Positions 9,801-19,180 of a stretch of 64,000 nucleotides of DNA are shown here, piece by piece (the first letter of the stretch is position 1; each line of letters starts with the position of its first letter). Under the pieces are notes generated by a model, which had not been told where the DNA came from, did not search any database, and saw only the letters and a program-made list of their open reading frames with translations. This DNA is from Hahella sp. CCB-MM4 (GTDB lineage Bacteria; Pseudomonadota; Gammaproteobacteria; Pseudomonadales; Oleiphilaceae): positions 434,001-498,000 of the forward strand of contig NZ_MRYI01000001.1 in assembly GCF_002260525.1 (NCBI RefSeq), in the 5' to 3' direction. A program made the position numbers and the translations under genes.

Positions 9801-9969
9801 GCAGGCCCAGGTACTGATCCCCCTTGCCACCAGTATTGTATTCGGTATCGCCAGTTCCACATTACTGGTCCTGTTCGTGATCCCCTGTTGCTATGCGATT
9901 CTGGAAGATTTTGGTTTGGCCAATCCAAACCGGGAACATGCTGGAGACACTCTACAGGAAAACACCTGA
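6850..9969 (+). CDS. RND-family inner-membrane efflux pump (AcrB/AcrF-like)
   Basis: A 1039-residue RND transporter of usual family length. The first transmembrane helix is at about 10-28 and a large periplasmic porter domain follows (roughly 30-330). The TM2-TM6 block then carries the proton-relay pair in GILMDDAIVISE (Asp394, Asp395), and a second periplasmic loop and TM7-TM12 repeat the pattern. The second half contains the usual FVSLAGVVVNDSILLVEF segment. The MFGLA-like divergence and operon structure put it closer to the broad environmental AcrB-like clade than to HAE1 drug pumps with known substrates, so specificity is unknown. Expression is coupled to the adaptor gene, with one base between them. 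Confidence 0.95.
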   Translation: MIRFFAAHPTAANLLMGLFMLVGIVTLPDIKRETFPEIDEFEVTVTVPYPGATPVDVEQAICKPLEDAMDGISFMEEKRCQSRESTAIMTLKMLEEGNFDKFIDDVKTAVDGIDSFPESSELPIVEEKGRTQEVITLAVTAELPRSELKTLAEQVKQRILQTTSIPLVDIEGFGEREFQIQIPQYNLRQYGLSLQDIAGLVGQQNLDMPAGDLTTDNRKYQIRFNDEKRTVEALAELIVIQGNDGAEVRLGDIATINSGFDNEDTQVTYNGVPAAFLKISKNTRDDSLDILEQTKQFIEQEKHRLPTEVKLYLTKDFTSIIKDRINMLSTNAWQGLILVFAVMWMFFSTRYAFWVVMGLPVSFLASAFVLGHMGISINMLSMVALLLALGILMDDAIVISESIGSQRHKGKSALRAVIDGTQMVAPGVFSSYLTTLCVFAGLLTISGNIGQLLVVIPIVLISVITVSLIEAFFILPHHLYHSMHTHENEKPSKLREAFELRFDHFRKKIDGLVAALIRIRYVFVGGVIATFAISVSMLASGIIPFSAFPSVEGDILQARILMPTGTPLAVTKEMVEDLNQRLQTVAKPYNDNQGEDIIKAVTVNYGLNADAFETGPHLATISVDVLTAEARNFSIIDLKHDWIEQARDVQGAWSIAIKEPSIGPAGRAIEIRLKGPDLDNLSRASHEIQDWLSGYPGVNNLLDDLRPGKPEFTLHLKEGAYSLGLNAQTIASQLRAGFQGSDVIETSVGQEVYTVVVELDDASRDQLSDFDRFPIIHPKTGVAVPLSHVAEIIPTRSYSRIHRIDNQRTVTVLGDIDSRINNTNAVLKDLQKNFLPQLSERYPDITVNFKGEVAEGNETRASMLKAMLMGLAGIFVLLSFQFRSYYEPIIVMLNIPLALIGVIWGHWLMGLDVTMPSLLGFVSLAGVVVNDSILLVEFVKHRVAEGMPLHDAAAKASHDRFRAVLLTSLTTIAGMTPLLFETSLQAQVLIPLATSIVFGIASSTLLVLFVIPCCYAILEDFGLANPNREHAGDTLQENT

Positions 9970-9998
9970 TGCATCTGGTTGGCGCAATCTGACAGAAC

Positions 9999-10095
9999 AG
10001 GTATTCTTTTGATAGGTATTCTGGGAACGCTTACTAGGTATTTGGGAACGTTTGCCAGGTCTTTGGATACGCCTGATAGGTGTTTTGAAAACAAA
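9999..10095. repeat. Imperfect 21-22 bp tandem repeats in SDR gene leader
   Basis: Five degenerate units, each beginning AGGT[AC]TT or AGGTGTT, start at 9999, 10014, 10036, 10057 and 10078. Full units are 21-22 bp and share a core like AGGTATTTGGGAACG. They fill the space between the RND pump stop and the ribosome-binding site of the SDR gene. An open frame runs through them, but the AAGGAGG at 10094-10100 points to the later start. Confidence 0.75.
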
Positions 10096-10107
10096 AGGAG
10101 GAATCAC

Positions 10108-10770
10108 ATGGCTTATGTCGTCATTACCGGTGCCAATCGGGGTATCGGGCTGGAATTCGCCCGCCAGTTTGCGGACCGGGGAGATGAAGTTATCGCACTT
10201 TGCCGAAATGCCTCAGCAGAACTGAAAAAGCTGGGTGTGAAAGTGATTGAGGGAGTGGATGTTTCCAAAGACAGCTGTGTGGCAGCCATACGTGGCGCCC
10301 TGGAAGATCAGCCTGTCGATATCCTCGTCAACAATGCTGGGGTTCTCCATCACGAATCACTGGAAACCCCCGACTGGGACAATATCCGCCAGCAGTTCGA
10401 AGTCAACACCCTGGGTCCGCTTCGAGTCACTTCAGCTCTACTGCCAAATCTGCACGCGGGCGCTAAAGTTGCGCTGATTACCAGCCGCATGGGTTCTGTC
10501 GCAGACAATACATCGGGAGGGTACTACGGCTACCGTACATCCAAAGCCGGTCTTAACGCGATAGGCAAATCCATGGCGATGGATCTGCGCTCCAAAGGTG
10601 TTGTCGTTGCCCTCCTTCACCCTGGATATGTCGCGACCGAAATGACGGGTTTATCCGGCGACATTACACCTGATATCTCAGCCGGCCGACTGATCCAACG
10701 TATTGATGAAATGAGCCTGGATAATACCGGTGAGTTCCGTCACTCCAACGGTGAGAGCCTGCCCTGGTAA
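10108..10770 (+). CDS. Short-chain dehydrogenase/reductase (SDR), C-factor-like
   Basis: A 220-residue classical SDR. The nucleotide motif TGANRGIG is at residues 7-14, NNAG at 75-78, the catalytic Ser is about 126, and the YRTSK active site holds Tyr142 and Lys146. Length and sequence style (short, C-terminus without a substrate lid) resemble CsgA/C-factor and sniffer-type carbonyl reductases. It probably reduces a small carbonyl compound with NADPH; the substrate is unknown. The ATG is chosen because AAGGAGG lies 7 bases upstream; a longer frame through the repeat array is unlikely to be translated. It sits 138 bases after the pump gene and may share its transcript. Confidence 0.9.
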   Translation: MAYVVITGANRGIGLEFARQFADRGDEVIALCRNASAELKKLGVKVIEGVDVSKDSCVAAIRGALEDQPVDILVNNAGVLHHESLETPDWDNIRQQFEVNTLGPLRVTSALLPNLHAGAKVALITSRMGSVADNTSGGYYGYRTSKAGLNAIGKSMAMDLRSKGVVVALLHPGYVATEMTGLSGDITPDISAGRLIQRIDEMSLDNTGEFRHSNGESLPW

Positions 10771-10819
10771 CCAGGACAGTGCTCTATCACCGAAAGTAAG
10801 AGGCCATTAATTCGACACA

Positions 10820-11479
10820 TCAATGGACTCGGGTAATTGTCACCTTGGCAACGGCATCACGCCAGTCGTAGGCCGCCGGTGACAAATCCCCTTCGCCATG
10901 AATCCCCGGACTGATGTATACATAGCCTTCCCCCGTAGCTCCCGGTGAGGCCCCTTCGCCTCCGCAGGTAGGACCGGGAATATTGACACAGAGTTCGTCG
11001 TCAGTTTCAGATCCGGCATCGTATCCCCGGGCAAAATAGGTACTGGACTGGAACCAGGGTAAAGGCACCGCATTCAGAGCAACAAAAGAATCGTTCGTAG
11101 GCAATAGCATTCCAGCAAAACTCAGATAGCGGAATCGATTGCTCGACTCGATTTCAAACTCCACACTTTGGCCTGGCCCCAACAATCCTGAAGTCACCGT
11201 TGTCGAATGTACCTTATAAGGCTGTGCATCCAGTACAGCACTCAGTGGTCCCGTATCCCCACCTTCAGCCAGCAAAGCAATTTCATCACTGGCAGGCTGA
11301 CCAAGTTCAAAATATCTCACAGAAGACTTGTGCGTTGCCGCCAATAAAGGAGTAAAACTGATTCCCTTGGTGATATTGGTCACCACTACCCGATAGGTCT
11401 GGTTATAGCTGTAGCCATCGGCAAAAACACTGCTGGAAGCCAGCAGCAAAGCTGCCGTAGTGAGTGAAGTTATTTTCAT
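10820..11479 (-). CDS. Secreted spondin-domain protein
   Basis: A 219-residue protein with a clean Sec signal peptide, cleaved after SVFA (about residue 20). The mature part begins YNQTYRVVVTNITKGISFTPLL and continues as the bacterial spondin_N domain. Conserved points are the F(S)PLL..H strand region, ELAEGGDT-like text, and the GPGQSVEFEI and LSFAGMLLPTNDSFVAL blocks. Cysteines in the CVNIPGPTCGG segment could form a disulfide. Bacterial spondin proteins are exported and of unknown role; adhesion is a guess from the animal domain. The gene is convergent with the SDR gene, about 50 bases away, and has its own promoter region on the far side. Confidence 0.85.
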   Translation of the reverse strand: MKITSLTTAALLLASSSVFADGYSYNQTYRVVVTNITKGISFTPLLAATHKSSVRYFELGQPASDEIALLAEGGDTGPLSAVLDAQPYKVHSTTVTSGLLGPGQSVEFEIESSNRFRYLSFAGMLLPTNDSFVALNAVPLPWFQSSTYFARGYDAGSETDDELCVNIPGPTCGGEGASPGATGEGYVYISPGIHGEGDLSPAAYDWRDAVAKVTITRVH

Positions 11480-11735
11480 TAGGCTCTCCCCATATTTCCT
11501 TCAATTGAATAGAGACTGCTGAAGAGCAGCCTAGGGGATTTTTTCGAGAAAATTATCACGAAAGTATCACTTTTTTATCACAATCCGTTATTCACCTGAA
11601 CACCCCGGAAATATCGACAGTGCTACGCTGCACTGGACGAACTCCCGCAATGGTTTATTCTGCTGATAGGATGTAAATGAATCTTTTGTGAATAAAACGC
11701 TTGTGAATATCTTCAACCTGCGAAAGGAATAGCCA

Positions 11736-12836
11736 TTGGAATCGGACGTGACTCAACCTGAAAATCAATCTCCCGGCGAACCGGCATCACTCGCCCGGTA
11801 TAAGGCAACCAGAGAGAGAATTGTTATGATGTCACGGGCACTGGGCTGGAATCAGGACACGTTGAATCAGGCGCTGGTTTTGTCAGGCCACATACCCACC
11901 AGAACCCAATGGCAGATTAGTTGCTCCAGATTCCTGTTAATCGTTGGCTGTGCACTGATGCTCGCAGGCGTTGCCAGCTTTTTTGCCTTTAACTGGGCGG
12001 ACCTTCATCGCTTTGCCAAATTCGGTCTGATTGAAACCGGAATACTGGGGGGAATCGTTGCAGCCTGGCGTTTAGGAATTACGACACTTCCTGGAAAAGT
12101 ATTCCTGTTCACCAGTGCGTTTCTGGTAGGCACATTTCTGGTGGTATTCGGCCAGACCTATCAGACAGGGGCCGATCCCTACGGCCTGTTTATGGCGTGG
12201 TCCATCCTGATATTACCCTGGGTACTTATCGGAAGGCAGTCGGCCTTGTGGATGCTCCTCGCTGTATTAGTCAATCTCACGGTAATCCTTTACTGGACGG
12301 AGATTTTCCGACCACCACTTGGAGAATTTTCCAAAATCTTCGGCCCCCTGATCTGGCTGGCATTGTGTGTAACTGACCTCTACCTGGCCATCGTCCTGAC
12401 ACTGCTTAACGGTATATTCCTAACTGTCTGGGAATATCTGTCCGGGAAGGACTCCAAACGACCGTGGATGAAAGTACGCTGGCTTCCCAGGGTAACAGCC
12501 ACAGGTATTTTGGCCGTAATAACCGCTGCCAGCCTGACCATCATTTTCGGCAGCCTCGAATACAACCGGCCCAATCCACACGAAGCGATCGTCCTGCTGA
12601 TCTTTGCCCTGGCACTTGCCTCTATGGTGTTCTACTACCAAAGCAAGGCTATTGATTTGTTCATACTTGCCGAATGCGCGCTATCCATGATTCTGCTGAT
12701 CACGTCTGCCATCGCTCGATTTGGGCCGCTCAGCATAGACTTTGCCCTGTTTCTCTCACTCCTGGTTATCGTGGAAACCTCTCTGGCGGCCATTTGGCTA
12801 CATAATATCAGTCGTAAACAGGAGTCCGGCCAATGA
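11736..12836 (+). CDS. DUF2157-domain membrane protein
   Basis: A 366-residue protein with a soluble N-terminal ~65 residues followed by about ten predicted membrane helices. The N-terminal domain and first helices match the DUF2157 family, whose molecular function is unknown. The start codon is TTG, preceded by GAAAGGAA. The stop overlaps the next start (ATGA), so it is translationally coupled to the DUF4401 gene. The trio DUF2157-DUF4401-GDYXXLXY occurs together in many proteobacteria, which suggests one membrane assembly; that it forms a complex is inference. Confidence 0.85.
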   Translation: MESDVTQPENQSPGEPASLARYKATRERIVMMSRALGWNQDTLNQALVLSGHIPTRTQWQISCSRFLLIVGCALMLAGVASFFAFNWADLHRFAKFGLIETGILGGIVAAWRLGITTLPGKVFLFTSAFLVGTFLVVFGQTYQTGADPYGLFMAWSILILPWVLIGRQSALWMLLAVLVNLTVILYWTEIFRPPLGEFSKIFGPLIWLALCVTDLYLAIVLTLLNGIFLTVWEYLSGKDSKRPWMKVRWLPRVTATGILAVITAASLTIIFGSLEYNRPNPHEAIVLLIFALALASMVFYYQSKAIDLFILAECALSMILLITSAIARFGPLSIDFALFLSLLVIVETSLAAIWLHNISRKQESGQ

Positions 12837-14032
12837 CCAAGTCGCCCTCCCTGCATGACTTACTCGCCCAAATGCAGGCTAATGGTTTGCAGGAGGAATT
12901 GTCCTCCTCACAATGCCTGGAGCTCGCCAACCTATTGGAACAACATTCCCCTCAACCCTGGTATATCAAAGCATTGGTCGGGATAGGTGCCTGGCTGGGC
13001 AGTTGGCTGTTTATGGCGTTCATCGTCGGTATCAGCGTTAGCATGACCGAAGGTGGTTTCATGGTGCTGGGCATCGTTTTTCTGATCGGATCGCTTGCGC
13101 TCTGTTATTCCACGCAGCATGATTTTCTGCGGCACGTCTCCCTGTCAGTGAGTCTGGTCGGCCAGTTGTTGATCGGATACGCCGTGGCAGAGTCTTCCCC
13201 CTGGGACGATATGGAAAGCGCTCTGTTAACACTGATATTCCTCAATTTCCTCCTGGTGTTTGGATTTCCAGACCGTGTTCACCGTTTTCTGTCAGTATTG
13301 TTTATCAACTGTGCTCTGATGCCTCTGCTGTATAAATGGGAATTGCAGGCACTCATTCCATTTATCAGTCCCGCTCTGCTGGCGGCGTTTGTTCTGCTGA
13401 GCCGGGAGGAACTCCAGAGGTCCATAATTCGACGAATAAACACCGATAACGCCAACCCTCTACTTGATTCCCTACTCCCTCCTGTGGCCAACGGACTGCT
13501 GATATCAGCCATGGCCTGGACTATGATTTCCACCATATACATCCTGCCTGAGCTGGAGGCTGATTTTGTGTTTTATCCCACCCCCTGGGTGTCCACGCTT
13601 GGCATTCTGGCAGTGTTATGCCTCTCCGAATGGAAATTTCTCCCTCAATTATCCGGATCAGGAAAACCTGAGGTGTTATACATTATTCTGGCCGGAACCA
13701 TTCTGCTTGGAGCTACGACAATCCACGCTCCAGGAATACTGCTGTCTTTGACGGTGGTTCTCACCGGCACATTGAATGGCCACAGATTCCAGCAAGGACT
13801 TGGAGTCACCTTCTTCACGGTCTTTCTCACGGCATTTTTCTATGGCATTGAAACCACTCTGCTGATGAAATCCATCATGTTGGTAAGTTCCGGATTGGTA
13901 GCCCTGATGGTAAGCCGGCTGATCACCAGGTTTACCGATGCCGATGCTTTTACCGATGCAAGTGCTGTTACCGGTACAAATGCTATTACCGATACAAATA
14001 CCGACAAAGATACAGCTCAGGGAGGCCAATGA
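12833..14032 (+). CDS. DUF4401-domain membrane protein with repetitive C-terminal tail
   Basis: A 399-residue integral membrane protein. A cytoplasmic N-terminal ~40 residues precedes about ten hydrophobic helices of the DUF4401 type. The last ~30 residues form a hydrophilic tail made of six-residue units: FTDADA, FTDASA, VTGTNA, ITDTNT. These are encoded by four imperfect 18-bp repeats at 13931-14002. The tail is not part of the usual family and looks like recent repeat expansion. The start overlaps the DUF2157 stop and its own stop overlaps the start of the GDYXXLXY gene, so the three are co-translated. Confidence 0.85.
   Translation: MTKSPSLHDLLAQMQANGLQEELSSSQCLELANLLEQHSPQPWYIKALVGIGAWLGSWLFMAFIVGISVSMTEGGFMVLGIVFLIGSLALCYSTQHDFLRHVSLSVSLVGQLLIGYAVAESSPWDDMESALLTLIFLNFLLVFGFPDRVHRFLSVLFINCALMPLLYKWELQALIPFISPALLAAFVLLSREELQRSIIRRINTDNANPLLDSLLPPVANGLLISAMAWTMISTIYILPELEADFVFYPTPWVSTLGILAVLCLSEWKFLPQLSGSGKPEVLYIILAGTILLGATTIHAPGILLSLTVVLTGTLNGHRFQQGLGVTFFTVFLTAFFYGIETTLLMKSIMLVSSGLVALMVSRLITRFTDADAFTDASAVTGTNAITDTNTDKDTAQGGQ
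13931..14002 (+). repeat. Four imperfect 18-bp repeats inside the DUF4401 gene
   Basis: Units start at 13931, 13949, 13967 and 13985, each resembling TTTACCGATGCAAGTGCT. The period is a multiple of three, so the reading frame is kept and the repeat adds six-residue TD/TN-rich units to the protein tail. Confidence 0.9.
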
Positions 14033-14562
14033 TGACTCGCATTAGAATATTGTGGGCGACCCTCCTGGCTATTCTGGTTCTGGTCAATTTCCTGGTGTTC
14101 CAAAAAGAACGCATACTTTCCACTGGATCAACGGTGCTGCTGGAACTGGCTCCCCGGGATCCCCGCTCGCTATTACAGGGGGACTATATGAGCCTGCGCT
14201 ACCGACTGGCGAGAGACATTGGACGACAGTTGGATACCAGCATCACCCAAGACGGCTATGCCGTGGTCACCCTTGACCAAAATCAGGTCGCTCAACTGCA
14301 ACGGATTACCACTGATTTTCCGGATCTTTCCCAAAATGAGCACGCCCTGCTTTTCCGGGTAAGAGGTTCCCTCGTAAAGCTGGCCAGTGACGCTTACTTT
14401 TTTGAGGAAGGTACGGGGCGAGAACTGAGTGATGCGAAGTACGGCGAATTAAAGGTGAATCACCAGGGAAAATCCGTCATCACCGGTCTTAGGGATAGTG
14501 AATTTAAGCCACTGGATCAACAATTACTGATAAACAAGTCGCACGAAGAGCTGCAAAAATAG
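14029..14562 (+). CDS. GDYXXLXY-domain protein
   Basis: A 177-residue protein with a single N-terminal membrane anchor (about residues 5-24) and an exported or periplasmic domain. The family hallmark is present as QGDYMSLRY near residues 54-62. It is the third member of the DUF2157-DUF4401-GDYXXLXY operon and overlaps the preceding stop (ATGATG gives two possible starts three bases apart). The biochemical role of the family is unknown. The stop codon lies at the edge of a hairpin that serves as terminator for the convergent gene. Confidence 0.88.
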   Translation: MMTRIRILWATLLAILVLVNFLVFQKERILSTGSTVLLELAPRDPRSLLQGDYMSLRYRLARDIGRQLDTSITQDGYAVVTLDQNQVAQLQRITTDFPDLSQNEHALLFRVRGSLVKLASDAYFFEEGTGRELSDAKYGELKVNHQGKSVITGLRDSEFKPLDQQLLINKSHEELQK

Positions 14563-14580
14563 CCCGTGCTTGGCACGGGC
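14556..14580 (-). terminator. Intrinsic terminator for the BPSS1780-like gene
   Basis: GCCCGTGC and GCACGGGC form a perfect 8-bp stem (14562-14580) with a three-base loop. On the minus strand the stem is followed by TATTTTTG. The hairpin overlaps the stop codon of the plus-strand GDYXXLXY gene, so it sits between convergent operons and may slow both. Confidence 0.75.
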
Positions 14581-14605
14581 GTGGATAACCTGTTGAGAGT
14601 GAACT

Positions 14606-15391
14606 CTACTCAGACAGGAAGATGGCTTTATAGCCGGTATACATAGACGCCGTCAGCACCGGCCCAACGACCAATAGCCCCAAAAGTAGCGGGATCATGG
14701 CGATAAAAAGCAGAACGAATGCAATAACGCCATACCATAAAAAAGGCACAACGTTACGCAGACAGCCTTTGAAACTGAGCTTAAAGGCTGTCCAGGGACC
14801 CAAGCCATTCAATATGACCAATGCTGGGGAAAACCATACCGCCATCATCAATGGTATGGAAATGCCGAGCATAATCAAAAAGACCAGGACAAAACCGAAT
14901 CCCATTGCTTGTATCTGTGATGGGTCAGGCTCACCCCCCGCCATCATACCGGCCATGCCACTGCCACCGATGACAAAAAACAGCGCAAATGCCACAATCA
15001 TCAGCAGAATGTACATTCCCAGTTGGATCAGTCCCAACAGTACCAGATTTCCAGTCTGCTCCTTAAAACCTGCAAACAAATCGCTAAATGAAGGCCCTCC
15101 GGCAACATCTGAATGTCGCGCCGCCACCATAAATCCCCCCATAAAAATCGGAACGATCAAGGCTGCGAAGAAGTTAACAATAGGAATAATAGATATCACC
15201 ATGATCAGAACGAAATACGCGATGATCATGCCGATCCAGACACCAATACCTGTTTTAAACAGGCCAAAGCCATCTGCAATCCAGGTCCAACCATCACTGA
15301 TTGGGCGTTTTTGGGGGTCAGTCAGTTCTCCACCGCTACTAGGCTCAACAACATTCGAGCCAGGGGTTTGATATAGATTGTCGGTACTCAC
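14606..15391 (-). CDS. BPSS1780-like multi-pass membrane protein
   Basis: A 261-residue protein. About 40 hydrophilic residues lead into six hydrophobic segments. Features of the BPSS1780 family are visible: a W-rich entry (DGWTWIADGFGLFK), a glycine-rich second helix pair (IFMGGFMVAARHSD) and a FSDLFAGF loop. The family has no known function. The start is GTG with AGGAG upstream; an out-of-frame ATG lies four bases earlier. It is a single gene between the DUF2157 operon and the DUF58/MoxR operon. Confidence 0.7.
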   Translation of the reverse strand: MSTDNLYQTPGSNVVEPSSGGELTDPQKRPISDGWTWIADGFGLFKTGIGVWIGMIIAYFVLIMVISIIPIVNFFAALIVPIFMGGFMVAARHSDVAGGPSFSDLFAGFKEQTGNLVLLGLIQLGMYILLMIVAFALFFVIGGSGMAGMMAGGEPDPSQIQAMGFGFVLVFLIMLGISIPLMMAVWFSPALVILNGLGPWTAFKLSFKGCLRNVVPFLWYGVIAFVLLFIAMIPLLLGLLVVGPVLTASMYTGYKAIFLSE

Positions 15392-15603
15392 TCATAGTCT
15401 CCTTTTAATGGTGGTAAATCGGTTATCGCATATAAGACACACAATCAAGTTTAGACACTCTTCCGTTTAGCGAACGGCCGATGACTCAAAATGTGACAAA
15501 TTACAAAGCTAACCAATAGAACAGGCAGGTTATAGATCTTAAATATAGCAGGGTCTGGAAGTGTTTCATTCCAGGCACAGTTCGAATAACGTCTCCACTA
15601 CCG

Positions 15604-16968
15604 CTAGAGATATCCTGCGCCTTTTATTGCGTAGTAACTGTTGATCACTTCCGGGGTCAGATGATCTGGGGTGCTGTCGATCAGAAATAGCCCTTCAGCC
15701 CGGAGCAGCTTCTGCAACCGTTCCCGCTCGGCCATATAGTCCACGACACCGGCAAAACGCAGCGCCTGATCAAAATGATCTACCGGCTGCCCCATCACAC
15801 GGTCCAGACTGCTTTCCCGAAGGTTGGCCAGCAGAACCAGGTGACGTTTTTTCAGTAGCCGGCAGGCCGCAATCAAATCATCCGTATCTTCCTCGCGCAG
15901 ATTAGTGGTAAGCACAACCAGCGAACGCTTGCGATATCGAAGCATCAGCTCCTGAGCCGCCTGGAGATAATCCGGCGCAGATTTATCCGGATACAGATCA
16001 TAAAACTGGTTCAATATCCGATTGATGTTCACGGTACCTTTGACCGGCGCAATATGCCTTAACTCCGAGCCAAAGCTCATCATCGCAACCGCATCTCCCT
16101 GTCTTAGGGCTACATGAGACAGCATGAGCAAGCAATTCAGGCAATGGTCAAAATGCGTGGTATAGCCCTCCTGGGTCAGCATCCGACGGCCACCATCCAG
16201 CATGAGAATGACCTGCTGGTCCCGCTCATCCTGATATTCCCTTGAAATCAGACGGTGACGTCGGGAAGTCGCTTTCCAGTCGATCTGACGCAGAGAGTCT
16301 CCCTGCCGATACTCTCTCAGCTGATGAAAATCCAGCCCGGTTCCACGACGGGGTTTGCGCTTGATCCCCAATTGGCTGGTCTGGTGATCAATGGCCAGCA
16401 GCTGCAGGCCGGTCAGAGAAGCAAAATCAGGATAAACCTTGGACTCCGACACCAGCTCCGGCTTGGCACTCAACCTCCAAAGTCCCAGGACGGAGGATAC
16501 CTGTACGGCATACTGGGTTATAAGCAGAGGGCCACGCCGACGGGGACGAAGATCATAACTCAGTTCGGTTTCCCTGCCGGGCAACAACTCTATGGTTTCC
16601 GGAAGCTGACGATATTCACAGTCCTCCGGCACCATATCAAACACGCGGACTTTAAGCGGTCGGGGATAAGAGGAAGAGAGTCGTAATCCGACCGTTACCC
16701 AGCGCTCCAAGGCCAGGTTATGGGTCAGCCGGCGCGACGCAGACAAACTGGTCAGACGCCAGGACAAAACCAAATCACCAAGCAGCACCAGCCCTAAAAT
16801 AGCACCTGCCGCAATCAGAAGACTGACAGCTCCGTCAGAAAAACCGGCAGTGGCTTCAGGATTCGATACTTTTTGCCAGACGAGCCAGCCCTGCCAACCG
16901 GCTGAGAGCAACAGCAGCAGGATGAGTAGCTGTAGTAGACGCGGTGAAGGTTGTACTTTTTGGGTCAC
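15604..16968 (-). CDS. DUF58-domain protein
   Basis: A 454-residue protein with two N-terminal membrane helices (about 12-30 and 48-66) and a DUF58 domain with its signature YRQGDSLRQIDWKAT. A von Willebrand A-like region follows, with VILMLDGGRRM as the likely metal-site strand. DUF58 proteins accompany MoxR AAA+ ATPases and are thought to be recognised or remodelled by them. This is the last gene of the six-gene operon, 11 bases after the MoxR stop. Confidence 0.9.
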   Translation of the reverse strand: MTQKVQPSPRLLQLLILLLLLSAGWQGWLVWQKVSNPEATAGFSDGAVSLLIAAGAILGLVLLGDLVLSWRLTSLSASRRLTHNLALERWVTVGLRLSSSYPRPLKVRVFDMVPEDCEYRQLPETIELLPGRETELSYDLRPRRRGPLLITQYAVQVSSVLGLWRLSAKPELVSESKVYPDFASLTGLQLLAIDHQTSQLGIKRKPRRGTGLDFHQLREYRQGDSLRQIDWKATSRRHRLISREYQDERDQQVILMLDGGRRMLTQEGYTTHFDHCLNCLLMLSHVALRQGDAVAMMSFGSELRHIAPVKGTVNINRILNQFYDLYPDKSAPDYLQAAQELMLRYRKRSLVVLTTNLREEDTDDLIAACRLLKKRHLVLLANLRESSLDRVMGQPVDHFDQALRFAGVVDYMAERERLQKLLRAEGLFLIDSTPDHLTPEVINSYYAIKGAGYL

Positions 16969-16979
16969 CGGATCACCTG

Positions 16980-17956
<977 letters not shown>

Positions 17957-17960
<4 letters not shown>

Positions 17961-19180
17961 AGTTTTTCCTTTATCATTTGCAACAGACGCACGGCATGTA
18001 CAAAGTCAGGGGTATTCCCCTGAATATCACGCCATAGCGCCAGATCAATTTCTTCAGGTGTCATATGCAACACTTTCGCCAGATGCCTGAGACGTTCTTC
18101 AGTCTCCATCTGGAGAAATTCCGGATAGCGATAGCGGAGCACGGACAACACCATATCCCGGCCGTTTTTTAACAGAGTCTGGCCTTTGTCCATACGCCAC
18201 AGGAAGCGTGCGCTGGCATCGATATGTTCCAGTAATTGCCTGGGAAGGCTGGGATGATATTCCCGAACCGGCCCAAACCGGCTACCACGCATCCATAGCC
18301 ATCCCACCAACAGCAACAAAGCAATCACGAGACTCAGGTGGAAATACTTCCAGATCACACTCCCCAGACCGGGAAAGTCCTGATTTCGATAAAAAGTCAC
18401 TTCGCCGGCACCCGGTACCAGCTGCCAGAATATATAGGCATGATCCAGACAGCCTATGGCCCAGTTTTGCCACATTGAGAAGCTGACCATAAAGGTAACC
18501 AGTCCGTCACCATGCTCAAACTGCACCATCAGTGAACCATCATAATAGTCCGAGCCGATCATGGAGTATGCGTCATCGGGATCCGCCTGGAGGATATCCG
18601 CAGTCAGGAAATGGGCTTTGACGTCGTAGTCATCATAATCTTCAAAGTAAAAACTCGTTTGTGCGGGAAGAAACTCACAGACATCTTTGTCAGACCATCC
18701 GGAAAGGTGCCCCAGGTCACCAATCGCGTCCCAGACATCACTATCCAATTCGCTGTCATCATTGCGCTCGACTTCTACGCCAAAATACTCAAACAAGGGA
18801 TCATCGACACCGCTGGGATCATCCAGGAATGGATTGCTGGCAGCAGCAATCACATGGCCGCCCCGGGAAACCCAATCCAGCAACACCTTCGCACGCGCCT
18901 CCGACAGGGAGCCGTATGCATCCACCAGTACGACGGTGTCTTCGAGCGGCTTTGAGTCAGCCCAAGTGGGATCATCAAAGTCCCTGAAATGAAGTTTGCT
19001 CTCATGAGATATATTCAGTTTGTCCAGATACAGCTTGGCTCCGAAATAGGGATCACGGCGGGCTTCCTGAGTCGGTCCCAGATCCTTTTCATAATCTACC
19101 CACTCTATCTGTCGGTAGACCAGATATCCCAGGGCCAACAGAGCCACGACCAATAGCGAGATCACCAGACTACGACGCAT
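17957..19180 (-). CDS. DUF4350-domain membrane protein
   Basis: A 407-residue protein from the ATG preceded by GGGGAG. An N-terminal anchor (about 3-22) is followed by a large extracytoplasmic domain: residues ~40-180 have the Rossmann-like DUF4350 pattern (GAKLYLDKL, VVLVDAYGSLS, WVSRGGHVIAAAS). A second membrane helix sits near residue 285 (SLVIALLLLVGWLWMRGSRF), with a cytoplasmic helical tail. Function is unknown; the gene is a standard companion of MoxR and DUF58. An upstream start would extend it 15 residues into the preceding gene, but the Shine-Dalgarno favours the internal ATG. Confidence 0.85.

Noticed and set aside
9979..10107. Longer start for the SDR gene
   Set aside because: The extra 43 residues would be encoded by the tandem repeats, and AAGGAGG directly precedes the later ATG where the TGANRGIG fold begins.
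14697..15371. A 224-codon plus-strand frame antisense to the BPSS1780-like gene
   Set aside because: Rich in Pro, Thr, Ile and Lys as expected for the complement of hydrophobic codons; the minus-strand frame has proper membrane helices and a Shine-Dalgarno.
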